Source of the DNA: an uncultured Myroides sp.
GTDB lineage: Bacteria; Bacteroidota; Bacteroidia; Flavobacteriales; Flavobacteriaceae
Direction of reading: 5' to 3'
NCBI GenBank assembly: GCA_913777665.1
Contig: CAJYTF010000022.1
Location: 16,048-80,047 of the forward strand
DNA length: 64,000 bases
Part shown: positions 18,218 to 27,099 of the stretch, in pieces
How the letters are laid out: each line of letters starts with the position of its first letter
Position numbering within the stretch: the stretch's first letter is position 1
Program-made: the position numbers and the translations under genes
Notes under the pieces: model-generated
The model's database searches: none
Told to the model about the DNA's origin: nothing
The model's input: the letters and a program-made list of their open reading frames with translations, nothing else

Positions 18218-18775
18218 ATGAAGTTTTTTAGTGTATTATTTCTGATCTTACTCATTAGCTGTGAACCTAAAGAAACCAAACCAGAATTGGATTTTGTGAA
18301 GATCGATATGGATCCTTATCTGGGAAAATGTCCTGTAAACATTTACATTGACTTTAAAAATAGAACATTAGTATTTAGTGAATTACAATATATGGCTGTT
18401 TTTGAAAAAGAATGTGATACCGCATATACATATGAAAGTACAGAAAAAAGTGTTGATTTTTTGCACATCAATTTAAATGATGAAGAATATCATTTATTAA
18501 AATCTAAATTCAACAATAACTTTTTAGAATCCATAAAGAAAAATAATCAAAGTTTACTTGATAATCCTAAAAAATATGATGGAATAAGGTTTGATGGAAT
18601 TGTATTTGAATTAGATATTGTTAAAGATAATCAGGTTTTTTCCACTGATAATTATTTAATTTTAGAGAAAGAAGACCACTTTAAAATATTAGAAGTTCTA
18701 AAAGTTGTAAAAAAACATACTAAATCAAAAGATAATAAAGAATATATAAATTATTTATCTTTCTATTTAGAATAA
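18218..18775 (+). CDS. Predicted lipoprotein, unknown function
   Basis: 185 residues with a short lipoprotein signal (MKFFSVLFLILLISC, Cys15). The rest is a soluble domain rich in Asp, Glu and Lys with no recognised motif. A Cys pair (in GKCPVN and KECDTA) might form a disulfide. It is followed 9 nt later by the HipA-like kinase gene, so co-transcription is possible, but there is no evidence of a shared function. Confidence 0.6.
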   Translation: MKFFSVLFLILLISCEPKETKPELDFVKIDMDPYLGKCPVNIYIDFKNRTLVFSELQYMAVFEKECDTAYTYESTEKSVDFLHINLNDEEYHLLKSKFNNNFLESIKKNNQSLLDNPKKYDGIRFDGIVFELDIVKDNQVFSTDNYLILEKEDHFKILEVLKVVKKHTKSKDNKEYINYLSFYLE

Positions 18776-18784
18776 AATTTATTT

Positions 18785-19558
18785 ATGATCCCAAAATTAC
18801 GAACTGTAACAGTTACCCGATATATTACCCCTTTGCGTGAAGGCGGCTCGTTACCCGCTTTAGCAGAAGCTTGTGACGATTTTAAATACGTGATAAAATT
18901 TCGCGGCGCAGGTCACGGTGTTAAAGCATTGATTTCAGAATTATTAGGTGGAATTATTGCTCGATATTTAGGTTTACCGGTTCCTGAATTAGTCTTTATT
19001 GAATTAGACGAAGCTTTTGGACAAACCGAAAGCGATGAAGAAATTCAAGATTTATTAAAATTCAGTAAAGGATTAAATTTAGGTCTGCACTATCTTTCTG
19101 GTGCCGTTACGTACGATGTAGCGACCAATGATTGCGATGAACTGCTGGCATCTAAAATTGTGTGGTTAGACAGTTTTATTACCAATGTTGACCGCACGTT
19201 TCGTAACACCAATCTGTTAATTTGGCATAAAGAATTATGGCTAATTGATCACGGTGCATCGTTTTACTTTCATCATTCGTGGGATAATTGGGAGAAAACA
19301 TCGGTAACTCCGTTTGCATTGATAAAAGACCATGCACTTATTAAAAAAGCAACCAAATTACAAGAAGTTCATACCGAATTTACTGCAAAATTGAACAACG
19401 AGGTTTTGCGTGAATTAGTAAATACTATTCCCGATGAATTTTTAAACTGGGAAGAAGGTCCTAGCAATGAAGAAATTCGTGAAGTGTATTATCAATTTTT
19501 GTCGAACCGATTGGCGCATGCCGATATCTTTCTAAAAGCTGCTCAAGATGCAAGATAA
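18785..19558 (+). CDS. HipA-like serine/threonine kinase (short form)
   Basis: 257 residues resembling the kinase core of HipA, whose E. coli member phosphorylates glutamyl-tRNA synthetase. Visible motifs are a glycine-rich RGAGHGVKAL near residue 43, a catalytic-loop-like NVDRTFRNTN near 137, and a metal-binding IDHG near 155. The usual HipA N-terminal subdomain is missing (E. coli HipA has 440 residues), and no HipB-like helix-turn-helix protein is encoded nearby. The next gene, DUF3037, overlaps by 11 nt, a pairing seen for this short family. Whether it is a toxin, a housekeeping kinase or part of a defence pair cannot be decided here. Confidence 0.78.
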   Translation: MIPKLRTVTVTRYITPLREGGSLPALAEACDDFKYVIKFRGAGHGVKALISELLGGIIARYLGLPVPELVFIELDEAFGQTESDEEIQDLLKFSKGLNLGLHYLSGAVTYDVATNDCDELLASKIVWLDSFITNVDRTFRNTNLLIWHKELWLIDHGASFYFHHSWDNWEKTSVTPFALIKDHALIKKATKLQEVHTEFTAKLNNEVLRELVNTIPDEFLNWEEGPSNEEIREVYYQFLSNRLAHADIFLKAAQDAR

Positions 19559-19931
19559 AGTTGTTTACGAATACGCTGTGATTCGAGTTGTTCCTAAGGT
19601 TGAACGTGAAGAATTTATAAATATAGGTTTGATTTTATTCAGTAAAAGAAAACGATTCATTCGGTTTGATTATCACATTCCCGAGGAAAAAATAAAAAGT
19701 TTTTGCAACGAATTCGATTTAAACCAATTAAAAGAAAATTTAGAATCGTTTGCTAAAATTTGTTCAGGTGCAAAAGATGGCGGACCAATTGCCGCATTAG
19801 AAGCCGATGAAAAATTCCGTTGGATTACTGCTATAAAAAGTTCAAGTATTCAATCATCAAGACCACATCCAGGTTTATCAGCAGATTTAAATGCTACGTT
19901 TGATAAATTGTATAAAGAATTGGTTTTGTAA
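19548..19931 (+). CDS. DUF3037 protein, partner of the HipA-like kinase
   Basis: 127 residues containing VYEYAVIRVVPKVEREEFINIG, the conserved start of DUF3037 (quoted parts: VYEYAVIRVVPK and EEFINIGLILF). A later SSRPHPGLS motif is also typical of the family. No catalytic residues are known. It overlaps the HipA-like gene by 11 nt and is followed by a bidirectional terminator, so the two form a tight unit, with the upstream lipoprotein gene possibly included. It is probably cytoplasmic. Confidence 0.75.
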   Translation: MQDKVVYEYAVIRVVPKVEREEFINIGLILFSKRKRFIRFDYHIPEEKIKSFCNEFDLNQLKENLESFAKICSGAKDGGPIAALEADEKFRWITAIKSSSIQSSRPHPGLSADLNATFDKLYKELVL

Positions 19932-19938
19932 TTTACAT

Positions 19939-19964
19939 AAAAAAGTCCTCAATTGAGGACTTTT
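19939..19964. terminator. Bidirectional terminator between DUF3037 and dodecin genes
   Basis: AAAAGTCCTCAATTGAGGACTTTT is a perfect inverted repeat flanked by an A-run and a T-run between convergent genes. Confidence 0.85.
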
Positions 19965-19970
19965 AGTGTT

Positions 19971-20171
19971 TTATTCTACTCTGAATGATACTTTACAAAT
20001 AACACCATAAGTTGAAATTTTACCATCGTTTACGTGACATTTCATATCTTTCACATAAACAGAATCAATATTTCTTATTGATTTAGATGCTTCTGCAACT
20101 GCTTGTTTAACTGCATCGTCAAAACTTATTTCAGATTGAGCGATTACTTCAATTACTTTTACAATACCCAT
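19971..20171 (-). CDS. Dodecin family flavin-binding protein
   Basis: 66 residues matching the small dodecin fold: MGIVKVIEVIAQSEISFDDA, then AVAEASKSIRNIDSVYVK and a C-terminal VICKVSFRVE strand. Dodecins assemble into hollow dodecamers that bind and store FMN or riboflavin (FAD or CoA in some species). It is a single gene next to the YegP-like gene on the same strand. The flavin-stacking Trp of archaeal and other dodecins is not obvious here (DMKCHV in its place), so ligand preference is uncertain. Confidence 0.9.
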   Translation of the reverse strand: MGIVKVIEVIAQSEISFDDAVKQAVAEASKSIRNIDSVYVKDMKCHVNDGKISTYGVICKVSFRVE

Positions 20172-20246
20172 TACAATTATTTTTTAAATTTATTAAATGT
20201 AATAAAAAAATCAGAACATTATAATACACTCATTAATATCTATCAT

Positions 20247-20286
20247 AAAAAAACTCCTAAATAAATTTACTTTATCAGGAGTTTTT
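20247..20286 (-). terminator. Possible terminator of the YegP-like gene
   Basis: AAAAACTCCT and AGGAGTTTTT are separated by an 18-nt AT-rich loop, with T-runs in both directions, 22 nt past the gene end. Confidence 0.55.
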
Positions 20287-20307
20287 AAATTTTAAATACT
20301 TTTTCTA

Positions 20308-20634
20308 CTATTCTTCTACTACTTCAGCATCAGGTGCATTATTCATAACCGATTGAATACCGTTTTGACATCCCGCCAATGATTCATACATTTGGCTTGA
20401 ACCAATGATTTGACCGTTTGTAGCTTTTAAATTGAAATAATGTTTTCCGTTTTTAGCTTCTAAAGTTTCAAATTTACTTTCATCCTGGCTGTTTTTCTTT
20501 ACAGATTCAACACCATTCATACAAGCTGCGTTGGTTGTGTAACCTTCGCTCGATAAAATAATTTGTCCGTTAGTAGCCTTCAAATTAAACTGAAACTCTT
20601 CGTTTTTTCTTTTACTTACAACAAATTTGCCCAT
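20308..20634 (-). CDS. YegP family (DUF1508) double-repeat protein
   Basis: 108 residues made of two tandem DUF1508 repeats, each with the pattern FNLKATNGQIIxSS..Y....C.NG..SV (about residues 14-47 and 66-98). This is the usual length of YegP-like proteins. The function of the family is unknown. A short acidic tail (APDAEVVEE) follows. It is a single gene on the minus strand with a terminator-like hairpin downstream. Confidence 0.88.
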   Translation of the reverse strand: MGKFVVSKRKNEEFQFNLKATNGQIILSSEGYTTNAACMNGVESVKKNSQDESKFETLEAKNGKHYFNLKATNGQIIGSSQMYESLAGCQNGIQSVMNNAPDAEVVEE

Positions 20635-20675
20635 GTTTTTGTTTTTAAAATTAATAAATGAATTTGTTTTAAATC

Positions 20676-21806
20676 TTATTTAATAAAATCTAAAACCGTT
20701 GAAGTTATAAAATCAATCTGATCTTTTTCTAATTCGGTATGCATTGGTAAGGCAATAACCTGATCTGCAAACAGATTGGTTACCGGAAAATCGGCATCAT
20801 TGTATCGAGCATCGGCATACGCTTTTTGCTTGTGCAACGGAATTGGGTAATAAATAGCACACGGAATTCCTTTTTCTTGCAAATGTGTTAAAAGTGCATC
20901 GCGCTTACCGTTGGTAATTCTCATAACATATTGGTGAAAAACGTGATCGTCTCCTTCAATATCAAATGCCGGCGTAATAATATTTTCATTTACAGAAAAA
21001 GCATCGTTATAAGCCTTCGCAGCATTTTTTCGTGCTGTATTATATGTATCTAAAAGTGGTAATTTTGCATTTAAAACTACTGCTTGGATACTGTCTAAGC
21101 GTGAATTTACTCCCACAACATCGTGATGATAACGTTCGTACATTCCGTGATTCACAATACCGCGAATGGTATGCGCCAAATCATCATCATTGGTAAAGAT
21201 CGCACCACCATCGCCATAACATCCTAAATTTTTAGAAGGGAAAAACGATGTGGCACCAACATGACCAATAGCTCCCACTTTTGATTTAGTACCATTAGCC
21301 GATGTATAATTAGCACCTATCGCTTGTGCATTGTCTTCTATCACAAATAAATTATGTTCTTTTGCCAAATCCATAATTGCATCCATATTTGCTGCACGAC
21401 CGAATAAATGAACCGGAACAATTGCTTTGGTTTTTGGTGTTATGGCTTTTTTAATGGCATCTACCGAAATGTTCATAGAATCTTCTTCCACATCAACCAA
21501 AACAGGAACCAATCCTAACAACGCAACAACTTCAACCGTTGCAGCAAAAGTAAAATTAGCAGTAATAACCTCATCACCAAGTTTTAAACCCAAGCCCATC
21601 ATTGCAATTTGCAAAGCATCGGTTCCGTTAGCACAAGGAATTACGTGTTTAACGTCCAAATACTGTTCTAAATTCTTTTGAAACTCATGAACTTTTGGCC
21701 CGTTAATGTAGGTTGTTGTGTCCAACACTTCTTGAATACCGGCGTTTACAATTTCTTTTATATCATCGTATTGACTTTTTAAGTCAACCATTTGTAGTTT
21801 TTTCAT
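20676..21806 (-). CDS. DegT/DnrJ/EryC1/StrS-family sugar aminotransferase
   Basis: PLP-dependent aminotransferase that typically aminates a keto-sugar nucleotide for polysaccharide or LPS glycans. Motifs are MVDLKSQYDDIK at the N-terminus, a cofactor region VIEDNAQAIGA, and GATSFFPSKNLGCYGDGG, where the Lys of PSKNLG forms the internal aldimine. It is full length at 376 residues. The ORF track starts at TTG 21827, but that lies inside the promoter element TACCTTTG (21825-21832, minus strand), so ATG 21806 is the start. The 4-keto product of the FlaA1-like enzyme at 0.9 kb could be its substrate, though the genes are far apart. Confidence 0.9.
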   Translation of the reverse strand: MKKLQMVDLKSQYDDIKEIVNAGIQEVLDTTTYINGPKVHEFQKNLEQYLDVKHVIPCANGTDALQIAMMGLGLKLGDEVITANFTFAATVEVVALLGLVPVLVDVEEDSMNISVDAIKKAITPKTKAIVPVHLFGRAANMDAIMDLAKEHNLFVIEDNAQAIGANYTSANGTKSKVGAIGHVGATSFFPSKNLGCYGDGGAIFTNDDDLAHTIRGIVNHGMYERYHHDVVGVNSRLDSIQAVVLNAKLPLLDTYNTARKNAAKAYNDAFSVNENIITPAFDIEGDDHVFHQYVMRITNGKRDALLTHLQEKGIPCAIYYPIPLHKQKAYADARYNDADFPVTNLFADQVIALPMHTELEKDQIDFITSTVLDFIK

Positions 21807-21824
21807 TATTGAAAATTTGATACG

Positions 21825-21832
21825 CAAAGGTA
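21825..21832 (-). promoter_or_regulatory. Putative -7 promoter element of the DegT aminotransferase
   Basis: On the minus strand the sequence reads TACCTTTG, an exact TAnnTTTG match 18 nt upstream of the ATG. It rules out the longer TTG start of the ORF track. Confidence 0.5.
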
Positions 21833-21858
21833 AAAAAACCGCTCGAATTATTTTATAG

Positions 21859-22320
21859 TTAGCCGTTTAAAACAACATTTTTTAAAGCTTCTAACGCTTT
21901 TGGATAGATGTTTTTAAAATAATCTAAATATTCATCGATTACATCAATATCAACCGTAACTTTTGTGCTGCCGTTATTTTCTGTAAAGGTATAATTTTCG
22001 TGACCTCCCGCCCATTTTTCAACCATTTCGCCTTCAGTAACTTCTTCATTCCCCTGAACAAAACCGTAATGACGAACGGAAACAAATTCTGCCGGATTAT
22101 TTTCTTCTACCTGCGAAATCATGCCTGCTTTCTCTCCTTTTTCATCGGTTCCAACAAAATAAATTTTGTCGCCTTTGTTCCAGCTGCCTTCATAAGTTGA
22201 TGTCGGGTTAAAAACCGAAGCCCAGCTTTCATAGGTGCTTTTATCGTTCAAACCAAGCATTGCTTCATAAACTTTCTGTGCAGGTGCCGGAATATCAATT
22301 GTAAACTGTAATTTTTCCAT
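21859..22320 (-). CDS. SRPBCC / AHSA1-like domain protein
   Basis: A START/Bet v1-like small-molecule-binding fold protein of about 153 residues. The N-terminus MEKLQFTIDIPAPAQKVYEAM and the C-terminal helix (DYFKNIYPKALEALKNVV) are typical of the AHSA1-like SRPBCC group. The ORF track starts at TTG 22338; the internal ATG at 22320 (MEKLQFT) fits the family start. A minus-strand TAAATTTG at 22361-22368 may be its promoter. The ligand is unknown. Confidence 0.8.
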   Translation of the reverse strand: MEKLQFTIDIPAPAQKVYEAMLGLNDKSTYESWASVFNPTSTYEGSWNKGDKIYFVGTDEKGEKAGMISQVEENNPAEFVSVRHYGFVQGNEEVTEGEMVEKWAGGHENYTFTENNGSTKVTVDIDVIDEYLDYFKNIYPKALEALKNVVLNG

Positions 22321-22446
22321 ACTAATAATTTTTGTCAAACTTTAAATGTTCATTGTAACTCAAATTTAATAAATTACAATCTTTAAAATCTTTTCATAAG
22401 ACAATTTATAAGGTAATTTGTATTTTTACAGCAATAATAAATTTTC

Positions 22447-23679
22447 ATGAAATTTCTTTATCAGTTAGGCATCAATTTAGCGGCACTTTTACTGCCGGTT
22501 TCCCGATTTTTCAGTCCGAAAATGAAATTGTTTGTCGATGGCAGAAAGCAATCCTTTGCTGTTTTAGAAAATCAGATCGATAAAAATCAAGAATACATTT
22601 GGTTTCATGTGGCATCGTTAGGCGAATACGAGCAAGGTTTGCCGGTGATGGAAGAAATTAAAGCGAAATATCCCGAATACAAATTGTTGCTGACGTTTTT
22701 TTCTCCGTCGGGATTCGAAATCAGAAAGAACAATAAAATTGCCGATATTACTATTTATCTTCCGTTAGATACAAAGCAGAATGTGAAGCGCTTTTTGGAT
22801 CTTGTTCAGCCTAAAATGGTATTCTTTATAAAGTATGAGTTTTGGCCGAATTATCTGTACGAACTTAAAAACAGAAATATTCCTACCTATTTAATTTCAG
22901 GGATTTTCCGTAAAAACCAATTGTTCTTTAAATGGTACGGCGGTTTTTACAGAAATGCTTTAAAGAGTTTCAATCACTTTTTTCTTCAGAACGATGTATC
23001 AGCTCAACTGCTTAAATCAATCAATTTTGATAATTCAACGGTAAATGGCGATACTCGTTTTGATCGTGTGGCACAGATTGTAGAACGTGCACAACCGCTA
23101 GATTTTATTGCAGAATTTAAAAACAACACAACAACAATTGTTATTGGAAGTTCGTGGATCGATGATGAAAATGTTTATCTACCCTACCTTAATAATAGTA
23201 AAAACGTAAAATTTATTATTGCTCCGCATAATATTAAGGAAGAAGAAATTACGCGTTTGATTTCTAAAATTGATAAAAAAACGGTTCGATACTCCAACTA
23301 CAAAGCCGAAGTTTTAAAAGATGCCGAAGTTTTTATTATTGATACCATTGGGATTCTAACGCAGGTTTACGCCTATGCCGATATTGCGTATGTTGGCGGT
23401 GCTTTTAAAACCGGATTACACAATATTTTAGAACCTGCAACTTATGGAACGCCTGTAGTTATTGGTCCGAAGTATTCAAAATTTCAAGAGGCTAAAGATT
23501 TAGTTGCATTAGGAAGTTGCCTAGTTGTGAACAATACAGAAGAATTATCTGGAATTTTTAATCGATTAATTTCTGATGATGATTATAGAAATGAGTTGGG
23601 TACAAAAAACCGAGAGTTTGTATTGAAAAACAAAGATGCTACTAAAGTTATTATGGATTTTATTGGAAAAACTATTTAA
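22447..23679 (+). CDS. kdtA: 3-deoxy-D-manno-octulosonic acid (Kdo) transferase
   Basis: GT30 enzyme that transfers Kdo from CMP-Kdo to lipid A precursor at the cytoplasmic side of the inner membrane. Visible are an N-terminal hydrophobic anchor (residues 3-20), the motif WFHVASLGEYEQGLPVM with the conserved Glu, KYEFWPNYL, and the CMP-binding region YVGGAFKTGLHNILEPA. The 410-residue length is normal. kdsB, which supplies CMP-Kdo, is at 59.6 kb. The 3' end overlaps the stop of a convergent small membrane protein by 4 nt. Confidence 0.95.
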   Translation: MKFLYQLGINLAALLLPVSRFFSPKMKLFVDGRKQSFAVLENQIDKNQEYIWFHVASLGEYEQGLPVMEEIKAKYPEYKLLLTFFSPSGFEIRKNNKIADITIYLPLDTKQNVKRFLDLVQPKMVFFIKYEFWPNYLYELKNRNIPTYLISGIFRKNQLFFKWYGGFYRNALKSFNHFFLQNDVSAQLLKSINFDNSTVNGDTRFDRVAQIVERAQPLDFIAEFKNNTTTIVIGSSWIDDENVYLPYLNNSKNVKFIIAPHNIKEEEITRLISKIDKKTVRYSNYKAEVLKDAEVFIIDTIGILTQVYAYADIAYVGGAFKTGLHNILEPATYGTPVVIGPKYSKFQEAKDLVALGSCLVVNNTEELSGIFNRLISDDDYRNELGTKNREFVLKNKDATKVIMDFIGKTI

Positions 23680-23897
23680 GCTTTTCTGCGGTTTACATAA
23701 AAATTTACAATGTAAAAAAGTGATGAAACAATGGGTACAAAGAAAAAAGCTGCAATCCATACCGCTTTTGATATTGAAGTTTCTCGTTGATTTTTAATTA
23801 AAAGCACGCATGCCCAAACAAACGGAATAACCATTGCAATCGGAATTAATTGCCAGAAGAAAAGCCCAAAACTAAAATCGTTCACTAATTTTTCCAT
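23676..23897 (-). CDS. Small membrane protein, PLDc_N-like
   Basis: 73 residues with two hydrophobic helices (about 12-33 and 44-66), ending in the basic tail NRRKA. The second helix, with W.AAFFFVPIVSSLFYIVNFYV, resembles the phospholipase D N-terminal (PLDc_N) small membrane domain. It converges on kdtA with a 4-nt overlap. The function is unknown, and the family call is based on pattern only. Confidence 0.6.
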   Translation of the reverse strand: MEKLVNDFSFGLFFWQLIPIAMVIPFVWACVLLIKNQRETSISKAVWIAAFFFVPIVSSLFYIVNFYVNRRKA

Positions 23898-23921
23898 AAT
23901 TTTAAGTTTATTTTCAAAGAT

Positions 23922-24362
23922 ATGATAAAATTCGAACTCTTAAAAACCGAAACCATTCCTGCAGTTGTAAACCTAATGATTGATTTTTATGCAATTGATG
24001 GTTATCCTATAAACAAAGAAACCACTACTAACCTGTTTTTTGAATTTTTAAACAAACCCGAAGCCGGTAAATGTTTTGTAATTACATACAACAACGAAAT
24101 TTGCGGTTATACTATTTTGGTTCAATTCTTTAGTTTTGAAATGAGCGGAAATGTGCTTTTGTTAGATGAATTGTATATCGATACTAACTATCAGGGAAAA
24201 GGAATCGGTAAAAAAGCAATGGAATTTATCAAACAATTTGCACAAACCAACAACTACAAAAAAATTGTTTTAGAAGTGGAGCCGCATAATCAACGCGCTA
24301 TTCAACTTTACGAAAAAGAACAATTTAAAAAACACAAACGCGATTTAATGATTTTTCCGTAA
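23922..24362 (+). CDS. GNAT family N-acetyltransferase
   Basis: 146-residue GNAT fold protein. The acetyl-CoA binding motif A is seen as LDELYIDTNYQGKGIGKKAM (near residues 86-105, with the Q/RxxGxG/A pattern QGKGIG). Motif B follows as LEVEPHNQRAIQLYEKEQF. The substrate is unknown. The gene converges on and overlaps the DUF2809 gene by 18 nt. Confidence 0.88.
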   Translation: MIKFELLKTETIPAVVNLMIDFYAIDGYPINKETTTNLFFEFLNKPEAGKCFVITYNNEICGYTILVQFFSFEMSGNVLLLDELYIDTNYQGKGIGKKAMEFIKQFAQTNNYKKIVLEVEPHNQRAIQLYEKEQFKKHKRDLMIFP

Positions 24363-24725
24363 ATCTTTATCCAGTAAAAACAAAAATCCAAAACCAATTA
24401 CATAGCAAAGTAAATCCCACCACGAAAACGATGTTCCAATAACAATTCGTGCCAGCTTGTTACCTTCTAATCCTAAAACAGTTACCAATTTAAAATACTG
24501 GCCAATTTCTACAGAAAAGGCAAATGCCAAGGTAACCCACGCAATGTAAATAGGTTTGCAGTTTACAAAAGCGCGTATAAAATAATACACAAACCAAATT
24601 ACAATGATATCGCCCACAAACGGGCGAATAAAATTATCGTGTACAAAAAGTGCAATGTATACCTCAACCGCAAAAATGACCAGCATTAGTGTAAAATAGC
24701 GCAAATTAAATCTTAAAAACTTCAT
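24345..24725 (-). CDS. DUF2809 membrane protein
   Basis: 126 residues with four hydrophobic segments. The pattern of a GD-containing first loop (RPFVGDIIVIWFVYYFIRAF), a central FAFSVEIGQYFKLV and the end TSFSWWDLLCYVIG is typical of DUF2809. VanZ-like proteins share a similar plan. No function is known. The 3' end overlaps the GNAT gene on the opposite strand. Confidence 0.8.
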   Translation of the reverse strand: MKFLRFNLRYFTLMLVIFAVEVYIALFVHDNFIRPFVGDIIVIWFVYYFIRAFVNCKPIYIAWVTLAFAFSVEIGQYFKLVTVLGLEGNKLARIVIGTSFSWWDLLCYVIGFGFLFLLDKDLRKNH

Positions 24726-24819
24726 AAATGCAGGCTAATAAACATCAAACATAAAAAAATCGTTTTAAAATTCGTACCTTGGGCATTCAAATTTTTCACT
24801 CTTTTAACAAATCTAAAAA

Positions 24820-26982
24820 ATGAAAAAATTACTACGAGCGCTCGTATTATTTGTTTCTTTTCCAATTTTCGCCCAACAAGGTGGCATGTGGGTTCCTTCT
24901 TTATTAAAAGGAATGAACGAAAAGGAAATGAAAAGCCTTGGAATGAAAATGTCGGTTACCGATATTTATGATGTTAACAATTCAAGTTTAAAAGATGCGG
25001 TTCCGCAATTTAATGGCGGCTGTACAGCAGAAGTGATCTCATCTAAAGGATTATTGCTTACAAACCACCACTGTGGTTACGGAGAAATTCAATCGCATTC
25101 AACGGTAGAACACGATTATTTACAAGACGGTTTTTGGGCAAAATCTTACGAAGAAGAATTACCAAATCCAGATCTTGAAGTTACTTTTATTGTAAGCATT
25201 CACGATGTTACCAAAGAAATAATGAACGGTGTTGATGCTATAAACGGCGAAGCAGAAAAGAAAGCTGCGGTTCAGAAAAACATCAACGATTTACAGAAAT
25301 CATACAAACGCGAAGCTTGGCAAAGTGTTATGATTCGTACCTTTTTTGAAGGAAACCAATACATGCTGTTTGTAACTGAATCTTTTGAAGATGTTCGTTT
25401 GGTTGGTGCACCACCATCATCCATCGGAAAATTTGGGTCGGATACTGATAACTGGGTTTGGCCTCGCCATACCGGAGATTTCTCTTTGTTTAGAATTTAT
25501 GCCGATAAAAATAACCGACCTGCAAAATATTCAAAAGACAATGTGCCTTACACGCCGAAACATTTTTTACCGGTTTCGATTAACGGTGTAGAGCAAAACG
25601 ATTTTACAATGGTTTACGGTTATCCGGGCAGAACGCAGGAATACCTTCCGTCTTTTGCGGTGGAACAAATTGTGAACGATTTAAATCCGGCAAAAATTGA
25701 AATTCGTGATAAAGCGTTGAAAGTTGCCGATGGATTTATGCGTCAGGATCAGGCAATCAAAATTCAGTATGCTTCAAAATACGCAAGTATTGCAAACTAT
25801 TGGAAAAAATGGATTGGCGAAAGTCAGGGTTTAAAAAAATCGAATGCCGTTGCGATTAAAAAATCGTTCGAACAAGAGTTCATTAAACGTGCAAAAGAAA
25901 AAAATAAAATGAACGAATACGGTAATTTGTTGCCACAGTTCGAAAAAATCTATAAAGACATTACTCCTTATACATTATCACGCGATTATTTCCAAGAAGT
26001 TGTTTTAAGAAATAACGAATTATTATCGGTTGGTTTCCGTTTGTATCAATTAGAAAACGCATTTACAAAAGGTGGCGAACAAGCTTTTAACGACCGTAAA
26101 GACAATTTAATTAAAGGATTAGAATCTTTATATAAAGACTATAATAAAGATGTTGACCACGGAATTTTCAATGAAACAGTAAAATTGTACGGAACTAAAG
26201 CTCCGGCAAACCTTACGCCTTCATCTATTAAAGATAAAGATTATGTTGCTTTAGGTAACGATATTTACAGCAAATCTGCATTAACATCTTACGACGGTTT
26301 AAAAAAATTAATGAACGGAAAAGCTGCCGATGTGGTGAAAAACATACAGAAAGATCCGGGTTATATATTAGCGAAAAGTTTAGCAGACAACTATTTCAAC
26401 AACATTGCACCAAGCTACGATAAAATGGCTTTAGAATTAGAAAGTTTGCAACGTACTTATATGAAAGCGCAATTGGAATTATTTCCAGATGCCCGAATTT
26501 TCCCAGACGCCAACTCAACTTTACGCGTTACTTACGGAAAAGTAAACGGCTACCAACCAAGCGATGCTGTTACTTACAGCCATGTTACTTATTTGGATGG
26601 AGTGATGGAAAAATATGTTCCGGGTGATTATGAGTTTGATGTTCCGCAAAAACTGATTGATTTGTATAACACCAAAGACTTTGGTCCGTATGCAGATAAA
26701 AACGGAAAATTACCTGTAAACTTTATTGCTACCAACCACACAACAGGCGGAAATTCTGGTTCACCGGCAATTGATGCACACGGTAATTTAATAGGATTGA
26801 ATTTTGACCGTGTTTGGGAAGGAACAATGAGCGATATTCATTATGATCCGGCTATTTGCAGAAACATTATGGTTGATGCACGCTATATTTTGTTCGTTAT
26901 TGATAAATATGCGGGAGCAAAACACCTGATTGAGGAGATGAAAATTGTAAAACCTAAAGAAACAAAGAAAGCAAAGCGCTAA
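24820..26982 (+). CDS. S46 family dipeptidyl-peptidase (DPP7/DPP11 type)
   Basis: Periplasmic serine peptidase that removes dipeptides from peptide N-termini, feeding on proteins outside the cell. The signal peptide ends in FAQQGGMW. The triad is visible: His in LLTNHHCGYG (near residue 88), an Asp in the DTDNWVWPRHTGDFS region, and Ser in TGGNSGSPAID (near 650). After it, GLNFDRVWEGT carries Arg at the position where DPP7 has Gly and DPP11 has Arg, which suggests an Asp/Glu-preferring DPP11; this alignment is from memory and not checked. The 720-residue length is typical. Confidence 0.92.
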   Translation: MKKLLRALVLFVSFPIFAQQGGMWVPSLLKGMNEKEMKSLGMKMSVTDIYDVNNSSLKDAVPQFNGGCTAEVISSKGLLLTNHHCGYGEIQSHSTVEHDYLQDGFWAKSYEEELPNPDLEVTFIVSIHDVTKEIMNGVDAINGEAEKKAAVQKNINDLQKSYKREAWQSVMIRTFFEGNQYMLFVTESFEDVRLVGAPPSSIGKFGSDTDNWVWPRHTGDFSLFRIYADKNNRPAKYSKDNVPYTPKHFLPVSINGVEQNDFTMVYGYPGRTQEYLPSFAVEQIVNDLNPAKIEIRDKALKVADGFMRQDQAIKIQYASKYASIANYWKKWIGESQGLKKSNAVAIKKSFEQEFIKRAKEKNKMNEYGNLLPQFEKIYKDITPYTLSRDYFQEVVLRNNELLSVGFRLYQLENAFTKGGEQAFNDRKDNLIKGLESLYKDYNKDVDHGIFNETVKLYGTKAPANLTPSSIKDKDYVALGNDIYSKSALTSYDGLKKLMNGKAADVVKNIQKDPGYILAKSLADNYFNNIAPSYDKMALELESLQRTYMKAQLELFPDARIFPDANSTLRVTYGKVNGYQPSDAVTYSHVTYLDGVMEKYVPGDYEFDVPQKLIDLYNTKDFGPYADKNGKLPVNFIATNHTTGGNSGSPAIDAHGNLIGLNFDRVWEGTMSDIHYDPAICRNIMVDARYILFVIDKYAGAKHLIEEMKIVKPKETKKAKR

Positions 26983-27036
26983 AAAACAGCTTTTTACGCA
27001 CCATAAATATTTTATAAAAAAAAATACAAAAAAATA

Positions 27037-27064
27037 TTGTGGTATTAAAAAATTCATATCTTTG
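27037..27064 (+). promoter_or_regulatory. Bacteroidota-type promoter of the Thr-rich lipoprotein gene
   Basis: TTG (27037-27039) is 17 nt upstream of TATCTTTG (27057-27064), a good match to the -33 TTG / -7 TAnnTTTG pair. It lies 35 nt before the ATG. Confidence 0.6.
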
Positions 27065-27099
27065 TAGAGAATTAATAATTAACTTTTATAATTAAAAAA

